A stretch of DNA of 12,081 bases, taken from the NCBI GenBank assembly GCA_900552325.1, contig URZG01000041.1:1-12081 (forward strand), read 5' to 3'. A model generated the notes under the pieces. The model did no database searches. It was given only the letters and a program-made list of their open reading frames with translations, and was not told where the DNA came from. This stretch comes from an uncultured Porphyromonadaceae bacterium. GTDB lineage: Bacteria > Bacteroidota > Bacteroidia > Bacteroidales > Muribaculaceae. This document shows, one piece after another, positions 1-5,949 of this stretch. The number at the start of each line of letters is the position of its first letter. Positions within the stretch are counted from its first letter, which is position 1. A program made the position numbers and the translations under genes.

Positions 1-2
1 TT

Positions 3-33
3 GAAGAGCAAGCTTTATCTTTGCTTGCTTCTT
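3..33 (+). terminator. Possible hairpin terminator of an upstream gene
   Basis: Bases 8-13 (GCAAGC) pair with 23-28 (GCTTGC), and the stem extends imperfectly outward to 3-33. The downstream DNA is T-rich but has no clean T run. It could end a plus-strand gene lying left of the window. Confidence 0.25.
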
Positions 34-56
34 GGATGATTTTCTTAACTGCATAG

Positions 57-88
57 TTTGTTGATATAAAGAATTTTGAGTAATTTTG
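57..88 (+). promoter_or_regulatory. Promoter of the 196-residue protein gene
   Basis: TTTG at 57-60 and TAATTTTG at 81-88, separated by 20 nt, match the Bacteroidetes primary sigma consensus (TTTG at -33, TAnnTTTG at -7). Transcription would start near base 95, giving a leader of only about 12 nt before the ATG at 108. Confidence 0.55.
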
Positions 89-107
89 TATGTGATATAA
101 AAACCGA

Positions 108-698
108 ATGATGATGACATTAGAGGATATAATTAAGGAAGGTAGGGAAATTCGACAAACAATTTCCTTTGTCCCTGCGCATGGCTATATTAGGACTTTT
201 AGTGAATATTCTATTTCAGATAGGCCTAAATATGAAAAATGGAAGAATTTAGTTATTCGTTTTCTTTCAGCTTCATTTCCGGGAGATAGATGCGTAAGTG
301 ATTTTGAGGAGAAGGCTGCTCTTTTCCCAAAAAAACATTTTTCTCCATCTGTCTTTGATGATATGTTGGGGCTGTTAGAATCGTGCAATGCTATACCTCA
401 ATTGCCAACTATAAAAAATTCCCCATCTGTGGACAAATCTGTTCATGTGAGTGTCACGCAAAGTCAAACACAATCTCAAGAGCAAAAACAAATACTTGAG
501 GTTTTCTTAGAAGCAATTGAAGATGAAATAAAAGGCAAACAACTAAAGGAGTTGAAAGCTATTGCACAAGAAGAGCCAAATCCGGAAAAAGCCAAAACCA
601 AGGTTTTGGACAAAATCAAAAGTTGGGGAGGTGATGTACTTGCTAATGTAGTAGCCAATATAGTCACTAATCCTAATATTTGGAATGGGTTGATATAA
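108..698 (+). CDS. Unrecognised 196-aa cargo protein of the element
   Basis: Function unknown. Three regions are visible. Residues 1-100 are a mixed, probably globular domain starting with TLEDIIKEGREI and containing an aromatic and charged stretch (KYEKWKNLVIRFL). Residues 105-125 are a low-complexity polar linker rich in S, Q and V with a repeated SQ/TQ pattern. Residues 126-196 are two charged, probably helical segments followed by a more hydrophobic tail (DVLANVVANIVTNP). There is no signal peptide; the tail could be an oligomerisation helix or a weak membrane-associating helix. The gene has its own promoter, runs against the rest of the element, and meets the 89-residue gene at a shared terminator, as independent cargo (morons, defence genes) often does. 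Three consecutive ATG codons (108, 111, 114) leave the exact start open. A role as cargo, perhaps phage defence, is inference from position only. Confidence 0.75.
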   Translation: MMMTLEDIIKEGREIRQTISFVPAHGYIRTFSEYSISDRPKYEKWKNLVIRFLSASFPGDRCVSDFEEKAALFPKKHFSPSVFDDMLGLLESCNAIPQLPTIKNSPSVDKSVHVSVTQSQTQSQEQKQILEVFLEAIEDEIKGKQLKELKAIAQEEPNPEKAKTKVLDKIKSWGGDVLANVVANIVTNPNIWNGLI

Positions 699-707
699 AA
701 ATAAAAA

Positions 708-739
708 GGTCAGACAGTCCATTGCTGGATTATCTGACC
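708..739 (-). terminator. Terminator between convergent genes
   Basis: GGTCAGA (708-714) pairs exactly with TCTGACC (733-739), and the inner bases 717-720 pair with 727-730. On the minus strand the stem is followed by TTTTTATTTTTA, a good U tract, so it mainly ends the 89-residue gene. On the plus strand the trailing sequence (CTTATTGTTG) is a weaker tract, but it may also stop the convergent 196-residue gene. Confidence 0.8.
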
Positions 740-765
740 CTTATTGTTGAAAGCTGAGAGGAGGC

Positions 766-1035
766 TTATAGAATTGCCACAACAGGAGCCCCTCCCTCTC
801 CACGCTGATGAAGCATGAAGAACATATCTCCATCTTCAGGAGATACCACCTTTGAGATGACAGGGTCTGTGAGTTGACCTTTGTTGAATTTCTCACTCAC
901 TGCTCCTGTCTCAAAGCCATAGACAAAGAAGCACTTGCCTGTCTGAGGATTCTGTTTCACCTCAATCTTCTCAACTCCTTGTTGAGCCTTGAACTCTGCT
1001 ACTGACAGAGTTTCAATGAACTTAAGTTTTTCCAT
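766..1035 (-). CDS. Small conserved-type protein, 89 aa, unknown function
   Basis: I place the start at the ATG at 1035, giving a protein that begins MEKLKFIETLSVAEFKA. An upstream in-frame ATG at 1074 would add 13 residues (MAHQQIPTINHQS) that look like translated leader, and the DNA just before 1035 is the A-rich type Bacteroidetes use for initiation. The protein is soluble, without signal peptide or membrane segment. Its core is a run of likely beta strands (IEVKQNP, KCFFVYGFETGAVS, DPVISKV, MFFMLHQRGEGGAP). From memory, small proteins with the same GKCFFVYG...ETGA and MLHQ.GEGGA pattern occur repeatedly in Bacteroidetes genomes and mobile DNA; no function is known to me. It sits downstream of a hairpin-containing leader and ends at the terminator 708-739. 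Confidence 0.75.
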   Translation of the reverse strand: MEKLKFIETLSVAEFKAQQGVEKIEVKQNPQTGKCFFVYGFETGAVSEKFNKGQLTDPVISKVVSPEDGDMFFMLHQRGEGGAPVVAIL

Positions 1036-1372
1036 ACTTTGATGATTTATTGTTGGTATTTGTTGATGAGCCATTACAATAGGTGACCCATTGCAACAGC
1101 ACAGAGGGGAGTAACCCCATCTGCAAAGTATGGAGGGGGTGATGTTGTGATTAGGAATAGCTCATAGAAATGCAGAAAGAGCCAAAAATTTTTCAAAAAA
1201 TTGCAGAAAAAGCATGCTTCACCCTATAGAAACAACAGACTCCAAGTCGCTTATAGTAAGTTTCCTGAAGTCTGATGGCTTATATATTCAGTAAATTCAG
1301 CTATACATTATTATTTCATTAAGGAGTATGCTATATCTCAAGAGCTGGAATATATGTAGCAATTATATATTC
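1036..1372. other. Structured non-coding region inside the element
   Basis: This gap separates two minus-strand genes and holds no convincing gene. Visible items: a hairpin at 1099-1124; A/T tracts at 1184-1202 including the palindrome AAAAATTTTT (1184-1193); two direct copies of TGCAGAAA at 1171-1178 and 1202-1209, 31 bp apart; the palindrome AAGCATGCTT at 1210-1219; and a nested dyad with outer arms CAGACT (1236-1241) and AGTCTG (1269-1274) and inner arms CTTA/TAAG (1250-1253 and 1257-1260). The sequence is AT-rich towards the helicase-like gene end. It may be the 3' region of that gene plus the regulatory region of the 89-residue gene. An origin or recombination site is possible but unproven. 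Confidence 0.5.
1099..1124 (-). promoter_or_regulatory. Leader hairpin upstream of the 89-aa gene
   Basis: CAGAGGGG (1102-1109) pairs with CCCC (1115-1118) plus TCTG (1120-1123), with a single bulged base at 1119 and a 5-base loop; an outer GC pair can extend the stem. A weak -7-like element (TACTTTG on the minus strand, about 1124-1130) lies just upstream, so the hairpin could be at the very 5' end of the mRNA. A stability or regulatory role is inference. Confidence 0.35.
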
Positions 1373-3577
1373 TCACTTGGGGAATCTCAACAGAGTCAGT
1401 AGATTTGCGTCAATGGGCAATGAGGCTCTAAGTTGATGAAATCCTCTTGGATTCATGTTTCTAACCTTATCTCCACGACCACTTCTTTTCCAATCAAAGA
1501 AGGAGTTGTATAAATCACTGACTACTGCCTTATCAACAGACAACTCGTAATTGTAAATAGACATAAAGACCTCCCTTGTAGTTTTAATTCTATCCCTGAG
1601 ATTTACTCCTATTGAGCCTTCTTCTGTCTTGACATTAATACCAAAACTAACTATTAAGCTCGCCTTAAATGGGTGTACCATAGGGAGTGCATAGAATACT
1701 GCTGCATTTATAAAGTTACGAAGTTTTCTCTCATTATCAATCACATCTTCCAATTTGTCGAGTAGTTCAGTAGTTGGTATGTAAGGATACAGCAACACAA
1801 AGGTGTCTAAAGCTGTTTGTTGAAGCCTCTTATCAGTGTTTCTCCTTATCTCCTTTAGATGATATTCATTACATCCTTGTTCTTCCCATTCCTTGAGTTG
1901 CACACGCAATTGTTGGAAAGAGTCATAAAACTTTTCCTTGTTGAGTAGTTTTATTTGTTGAATTTCAGAGGTATCGTGCTCTTGTTTACTCAACAAAGCA
2001 TCTGGCAATTCAGTGATGTTATGCCCCTCAGCTCTCAGTCTATCTATAAATTCTTCTTTTGAAGAATAAATAGAGTGATTTAGATTCCATGCCTCAGTTA
2101 TAGAATCAATATTAAAATACGCTGGAACAAATCTGTCTGTCTCACTCTCTTGTCGTACAATTGTCAAGGGATAATTTGCACTAGTTGCTTTAACCTTGGA
2201 GACAAAGTCTGTATATGAGAACACAAAATCCTTTAATGGTTTCAACTGAGGGTCTTCGTCTGTAGCAGAGACAATATCATTCAATAATGCAGCATATTTG
2301 TTGGCTCTGTTTATTAAAGACAGCCTATAGTCATTCACCTCCTTAATTTCAGATTTAGGACTTATTTCTGGTATGTCATAGATGATGGTTTCAGAAAAAG
2401 TGCCTTTCCTGCATCTTCCAGCTATTTGTGTCATCCTATTTAAAGATAGATAGGTGAAAGGTTGAAGCTTTGAAGTAACAGTAATCAAATGGCACTTATC
2501 CATTATATCAATGCCTGCAAAATAGGCACAAGTCATAAAGGTTACTCTCTTTATTAGATGTCCATTTGAATCTATTGATTTGTGGGCATCCTCAATATAT
2601 AGCTGGGCTTTCTCTATACTTCTTTCACTACAGAGTATTCCACAGTCTGAGGATGGGATTGATAGATGTTTTATGATATTGGCTATGCCATCCAACGAGT
2701 TGTAGGCAACTAGAATCTTATTATCATCGGTTTCAAGGAGTAAATTAATCTCATTCCAAGCTAAATCATCCACATATGTAGTAAACAACGTTGATATAGT
2801 CCTCTGAGGATTTACTTCCCACTCGATTCTTACTCGTGCTTCATTCTCTAGTTTAGGATTTGAGAATTCACTCATTGTGGCTGTTATAACAGCGCGATTA
2901 TAGAATTTGAATCTAAAGTAATAGTCCATAACAGTCTCTAGCCGTGGTCTGTATGCACTATCTACCTGCATCGTATCTACTTCATCCACCATCAGGAAGT
3001 AATCTCTATATACTTCTTCATCAAGAATCTTAAGAAAGCCCAACAACATAGGCAGACTATCTGCAACTACTACAAACTTTCTTACAGACTCTCCTCTATA
3101 AGCAATATATTCCCTAACATGATCAATGGTAATATCTTTAGCAATGTCACCTATGCTACTCCCTATATACATACAGTAGTTTTCACCACGTGCATTGTTG
3201 GTGCTTTTATATTTATTATAGGCTAGTGCTTTAGTTGGAACCACAATGATAGAGCTTCTTAATTCAGTATTGATTTCAAGAGTAGTTGCACCTATTCCAG
3301 TAATACTCTTGTCTATAATACCATATGGAACACTATCCAATACTTGTCCCATCTTATACCCTTGCTTAAAGACAATAGTCCAATTACCAATATCATATCC
3401 ATCTATATTGGTTAATCTTTGATTAAGCTTAATGCTTACTTGTAACCCTTGGTCCTTGATGGATGCTCCATTTATTTCGGGTATGATAAGGTCATTCTCC
3501 AAGTCTATTTCAACATCATTGCCATGAAGAATCCTATAGCCATCTATTTCTTTTCTATCTCTCCAGGAAGGTTCCAT
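1373..3577 (-). CDS. SF2 helicase-like protein with lysine-less Walker A
   Basis: The 734-residue protein carries the SF2 helicase motif series in order: a P-loop-like SITGIGATT (residues 91-99); motif Ia-like IIVVPTKALA (110-119); Walker B VDEVD (197-201); motif III TAT (232-234); motif V-like TCAYFAGIDI (349-358); and motif VI QIAGRCR (384-390). This supports two RecA-like domains over roughly residues 70-400. The P-loop reads GIGATT where GxGKT is expected, so the phosphate-binding lysine is alanine (A97). The remaining 330 residues are unrecognised, mostly helical, with basic patches near the C-terminus. It is soluble, with no membrane segment. The start at 3577 follows an A-rich stretch. 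The gene directly follows the recombinase and has its own predicted promoter inside a perfect inverted repeat. A role in element replication, excision or regulation is plausible; a DNA-stimulated ATPase that uses another lysine, or a non-catalytic DNA-remodelling factor, are both possible. Confidence 0.85.
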   Translation of the reverse strand: MEPSWRDRKEIDGYRILHGNDVEIDLENDLIIPEINGASIKDQGLQVSIKLNQRLTNIDGYDIGNWTIVFKQGYKMGQVLDSVPYGIIDKSITGIGATTLEINTELRSSIIVVPTKALAYNKYKSTNNARGENYCMYIGSSIGDIAKDITIDHVREYIAYRGESVRKFVVVADSLPMLLGFLKILDEEVYRDYFLMVDEVDTMQVDSAYRPRLETVMDYYFRFKFYNRAVITATMSEFSNPKLENEARVRIEWEVNPQRTISTLFTTYVDDLAWNEINLLLETDDNKILVAYNSLDGIANIIKHLSIPSSDCGILCSERSIEKAQLYIEDAHKSIDSNGHLIKRVTFMTCAYFAGIDIMDKCHLITVTSKLQPFTYLSLNRMTQIAGRCRKGTFSETIIYDIPEISPKSEIKEVNDYRLSLINRANKYAALLNDIVSATDEDPQLKPLKDFVFSYTDFVSKVKATSANYPLTIVRQESETDRFVPAYFNIDSITEAWNLNHSIYSSKEEFIDRLRAEGHNITELPDALLSKQEHDTSEIQQIKLLNKEKFYDSFQQLRVQLKEWEEQGCNEYHLKEIRRNTDKRLQQTALDTFVLLYPYIPTTELLDKLEDVIDNERKLRNFINAAVFYALPMVHPFKASLIVSFGINVKTEEGSIGVNLRDRIKTTREVFMSIYNYELSVDKAVVSDLYNSFFDWKRSGRGDKVRNMNPRGFHQLRASLPIDANLLTLLRFPK

Positions 3578-3591
3578 TTGCTTGTTGACTT

Positions 3592-3646
3592 TTTGCGCAG
3601 GTAAAATTTGATTATATTAAGAAAATTCCAATTTTACCTGCGCAAA
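3592..3646. repeat. Perfect 17-bp inverted repeat, candidate operator
   Basis: TTTGCGCAGGTAAAATT at 3592-3608 is the exact reverse complement of 3630-3646; the 21-bp spacer (3609-3629) is AT-rich. The whole dyad fills the gap between the recombinase stop (3652) and the helicase-like start (3577). The right arm overlaps the predicted -7 box at 3643-3650. A protein bound to both arms would cover the promoter and the leader; alternatively, part of the dyad forms a hairpin in the leader RNA. Confidence 0.85.
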
Positions 3647-3650
3647 GGTA
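3643..3650 (-). promoter_or_regulatory. -7 box of the helicase-like gene promoter
   Basis: On the minus strand the sequence is TACCTTTG, an exact TAnnTTTG match, followed by GCGCAGG. It lies 2 nt past the recombinase stop codon; the -33 region would be inside the end of that gene, where only a T-rich stretch is seen. Predicted start of transcription is near 3636, leaving a leader of about 60 nt. Confidence 0.55.
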
Positions 3651-3651
3651 G

Positions 3652-4854
3652 TCATTTCAGATGAGAAAATGCCTCGTCTATCTGAGAATTCTCAAAGCTA
3701 TCAAGGTAAATCTGAGTGATTTTCTCTGAACTATGCCCTAAAGACTCTGATATAATGGATGTAGAAACTCCAGCTCTCTTCAGGACTGTGGCAAAAGAGT
3801 GACGGGCTACATATGTTGTTAGTTTGATTGGCAGACCTAACTCTTGACCAATCAACTTCAGGGCTTTGTTTACCTTGGTAATGACCTTATGGAGCCTATT
3901 TAACTTCATTTGCTCTGTCTTATGAGCAAATGATAGAATTGGGAAGACATATCCAGTCATCCCAGTATTGTATCTTGATATGATTTCCATAGCTTCAGGA
4001 TTCATAGGGAGGTTGATTAGCTTAGATGTCTTTTTTCTATAGTACACCAATCTTCCATCTATTATATTAGCCCCCTGAAGATAAGCCATATCTACAAAGT
4101 TTATCCCTCCCATATAGTAAGAGAAAGAAAACAATGCAATAGCAAGGCTGGTGTAGAAATCCCTACCATTCACATTATAGTTTAGTACTCTTTTGATGTC
4201 GTCCTTTACAATGGCTCTTTTTATAGTTTCCTTGTGTAGCTTTGACACCTTATAGCTGTCAAATGGATAGAGTTCTTTCTTCACAGCTCCTTTTTCAATA
4301 GCTTTGTTGTAAATCATCCGGAGGTTCCTGAATCTTATCCCAATGGTATTCTCAGATTTATTTGACTTTCTGAGCCATCCCTCATATCTTCTGAGCCAGT
4401 TGACATCTATCTCACTGAAAGGAATGTCAAGGGTGCCATTGAATTTAAGCAGAGAGTTGTATGTCTGTCTGATTGATAACATATAGCCCGTTCTCTTGCA
4501 GCCTTGCAGGAATTTTAGATGCTCCAAAAATATTTCAGCTATACTAAGAGAGCTGCTTTTAGTATCTATCTTCTGAAGTAATGACGTGGCAGTGAAATCT
4601 CTTTCTTCTGCTTTCAACTCTACTATGGTAGCCTTGATTTCACTGATTCTGTTGGCTATGAGCTTTTCTATATACTCCCTATTGGGGCAGTCTGCTTTAG
4701 GCTGATTCTTCTTGAAGTCCCAATGCTCGGGCTTGGTAGAAACACCGAGGCTTACGTATCTTACTTTCCTGTCTTTGGTCACCCTTATCTTAAGGGGTAA
4801 CTCTCCGTTTCTTAATGGCTTGTATTTATAGCAAACCACTTCTACTGTTGTCAT
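3652..4854 (-). CDS. Tyrosine recombinase/integrase of the element
   Basis: A 400-residue site-specific recombinase of the Bacteroidetes type. Residues 1-95 form the N-terminal arm-binding part, about 103-205 the SAM-like core-binding domain (SIAEIFLEHL...), and 215-390 the catalytic domain. Visible catalytic residues are the beta-hairpin lysine region (YYRKKTSK, about 271-278), R351-H352 in YVARHSFAT, H374 in LGHSS and the nucleophile Y383 in TQIYLDSF. The first catalytic arginine is not evident: the stretch where related proteins usually read RGM...FVDM reads MGGINFVDMAYL (248-259). The His normally three residues before R351 is Tyr. Loss of Arg I is known in the CTnDOT integrase, so this need not mean inactivity. 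It starts about 120 nt from the 3' end of tRNA-Phe, the probable attachment site, and catalyses integration and, with partners, excision. Confidence 0.95.
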   Translation of the reverse strand: MTTVEVVCYKYKPLRNGELPLKIRVTKDRKVRYVSLGVSTKPEHWDFKKNQPKADCPNREYIEKLIANRISEIKATIVELKAEERDFTATSLLQKIDTKSSSLSIAEIFLEHLKFLQGCKRTGYMLSIRQTYNSLLKFNGTLDIPFSEIDVNWLRRYEGWLRKSNKSENTIGIRFRNLRMIYNKAIEKGAVKKELYPFDSYKVSKLHKETIKRAIVKDDIKRVLNYNVNGRDFYTSLAIALFSFSYYMGGINFVDMAYLQGANIIDGRLVYYRKKTSKLINLPMNPEAMEIISRYNTGMTGYVFPILSFAHKTEQMKLNRLHKVITKVNKALKLIGQELGLPIKLTTYVARHSFATVLKRAGVSTSIISESLGHSSEKITQIYLDSFENSQIDEAFSHLK

Positions 4855-4911
4855 GTCGGGTAAAACATTGTAGAAAACAAAGTGTGTTTCCGCTACGTTT
4901 TTACACCACTA

Positions 4912-4951
4912 CAGAAAGAAAAAGAGAGCTAAGTTTTTGACTTAACTCTCT
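4912..4951 (-). terminator. Terminator downstream of tRNA-Phe
   Basis: Arms 4923-4933 and 4941-4951 pair over 11 bp with one wobble on the minus strand, around a 7-base loop. Read on the minus strand, the stem is followed by TTTTTCTTTCT (4922-4912). It lies just after the tRNA 3' end and should separate tRNA transcription from the recombinase gene. Whether it belongs to the host or to the element depends on where the crossover lies. Confidence 0.8.
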
Positions 4952-4972
4952 AATTTTCAGGCTTTTAACCAG

Positions 4973-5045
4973 TGGTGCCACCAGGAATCGAACCGGGGAC
5001 ACAAGGATTTTCAGTCCTTTGCTCTACCAACTGAGCTATGGCACC
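4973..5045 (-). tRNA. tRNA-Phe (GAA)
   Basis: 73 nt cloverleaf on the minus strand. The acceptor strands GGTGCCA and TGGCACC pair fully, with discriminator A at 4973. The D arm contains AGCTCAGTTGGTAGAGC, the anticodon loop CTGAAAA has anticodon GAA (5012-5010), and the T arm contains GGTTCGATTCC. The 3' CCA is not encoded. The gene is complete despite lying at the edge of the integrated element, as expected when the element restores the tRNA 3' end on integration. Confidence 0.97.
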
Positions 5046-5056
5046 TTGCATGTGGA

Positions 5057-5073
5057 GGATAAGAGGGTTATCC
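5057..5073. other. Hairpin in the pre-tRNA leader
   Basis: GGATAA (5057-5062) pairs with TTATCC (5068-5073) around a 5-base loop, in the transcribed leader between the promoter and the tRNA. On the plus strand it is followed by GTTTTTG, so it could also act as a weak plus-strand terminator that blocks antisense reading. The role is inferred. Confidence 0.4.
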
Positions 5074-5085
5074 GTTTTTGCGTTG

Positions 5086-5116
5086 CAAAGTTAGTGATTG
5101 TTTTTGAATTGACAAA
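5086..5116 (-). promoter_or_regulatory. Promoter of tRNA-Phe
   Basis: On the minus strand, TTTG (5116-5113), 19 nt, then TAACTTTG (5093-5086): a textbook Bacteroidetes promoter. The predicted start near 5079 gives a leader of about 34 nt containing the hairpin at 5057-5073. Confidence 0.85.
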
Positions 5117-5240
5117 ATTTTCGGGTGTTATTTTATGCCGCTTTTGAGAGAGAATTTTATTTGATTGGTGTAGTAGGTTGTGTGTCAGCTGGTTGTGTTT
5201 TGGGTAAATTGGCGGTTGACCGGATGGTTGTGATGGTGGC

Positions 5241-5942
5241 TCAGGGGCGGTGGCGGTCGATGTGGGCGGAGGTGTAGTTGACAAGTGAGCTGACTATGCG
5301 GGTGGTGTCGTAGAAGATGGCGGTGAGGAGGTAGATCACGGCCAGGCGTTGCGCGGTGAGGAGGGCGAGGAGCGCGAACAGACCGACGGACTTCGGGGTG
5401 ATGGCGGCGAACTGGTAGTGCGTAAGGTCGGTGGCGAAGAGGTGGGGATAGAGTATGTTGAGGCACAGTAGCGCAAGCGCCCACACGGAAAGTAAAACGC
5501 TTTTGCCTGTTATGGCGTTGAACTGGGCCATGTAGATGTGGGTCTGACGTCGGGCATTTTTCGTGCGGGAATCGGGATATTCGATTTCATCAACGGAGAG
5601 CTCAACGTTGCGGCACGTGTCTCCTTCGCTGATTTCCAGACGGTAGTCGCGTTCGGCGGAGTCGGGCGCCGGCGCGTATTTGTCGAGGGCGAATACGAGT
5701 GCGGCGATGAAGAGGCCGATGAATACGGAGAGTATCGTGGCGGCCATCTGGAGGAAGTCCATGCCGAATCCGGCGGGGAGAGACGCTGCTCCGACCACCG
5801 CAACCGTGAGGCCCAGTATGTAGCGGGCGTTTCTGGCCGCGAAGCCTTTACGGTTGTCGTTGATGTCGTGCGTCTCGCTCCGTCGCGCCCGTTTGAAGAG
5901 GTCTTTGACGAAGGATTGTTTTTTGTCTTCGGATTCTTTCAT
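5241..5942 (-). CDS. Four-helix membrane protein, second gene of a two-gene operon
   Basis: A 233-residue protein I do not recognise by family. A charged N-terminus (1-40, rich in K, R, E) is followed by TM1 (about 41-58), TM2 (64-86), a 60-residue soluble segment (87-146), TM3 (147-168) and TM4 (184-209), then a short basic C-terminus. The charge pattern puts both termini and the middle segment in the cytoplasm. No enzyme motif is seen. The ATG at 5942 lies 7 nt after the stop of the 341-residue gene, so the two are surely co-transcribed and probably work together. A pair of one soluble and one tetraspan protein resembles the layout of membrane-acting defence systems such as Kiwa (there in the order membrane then soluble), but I see no sequence homology and make no such assignment. 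The next gene on this strand is tRNA-Phe. Confidence 0.85.
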   Translation of the reverse strand: MKESEDKKQSFVKDLFKRARRSETHDINDNRKGFAARNARYILGLTVAVVGAASLPAGFGMDFLQMAATILSVFIGLFIAALVFALDKYAPAPDSAERDYRLEISEGDTCRNVELSVDEIEYPDSRTKNARRQTHIYMAQFNAITGKSVLLSVWALALLCLNILYPHLFATDLTHYQFAAITPKSVGLFALLALLTAQRLAVIYLLTAIFYDTTRIVSSLVNYTSAHIDRHRP

Positions 5943-5949
5943 TGCGGCG

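Larger units (their letters stand above)
1..4972. mobile_element. Integrated element at tRNA-Phe (partial, right end)
   Basis: AT-rich block that ends at the 3' end of the tRNA-Phe gene, with a tyrosine recombinase as the gene closest to the tRNA. Directly seen: a sharp change in base composition and codon use at the tRNA, the recombinase gene starting about 120 nt from it, and a gene set (recombinase, helicase-like protein, two small unrecognised proteins) unlike the housekeeping-type genes on the right. Known: tyrosine recombinases commonly integrate at tRNA 3' ends and leave the tRNA intact, as here. Inferred: the block is an integrative element or phage satellite whose right junction lies in or just beside 4973-4990. 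No matching copy of the tRNA 3' segment was found at 1-4970, so the left end is probably outside the window. No relaxase, capsid or portal gene is visible. Confidence 0.7.

Noticed and set aside
1036..1074. Upstream ATG at 1074 as the start of the small protein, with a five-codon leader frame (MGHLL) overlapping it
   Set aside because: The extra 13 residues look like leader sequence and the ATG at 1035 has the better A-rich context; the mini-frame could be chance.
3592..3646. Phase-variable invertible promoter between the 17-bp arms
   Set aside because: The 21-bp spacer is too short for known serine or tyrosine invertases to flip, and only one TAnnTTTG box is present, overlapping an arm rather than lying between the arms.
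1..4970. Second copy of the tRNA-Phe 3' end as the left attachment site
   Set aside because: Scanning by eye for the GGTGCCACCAGGAATCG segment found no convincing copy; the left end is probably outside the window.
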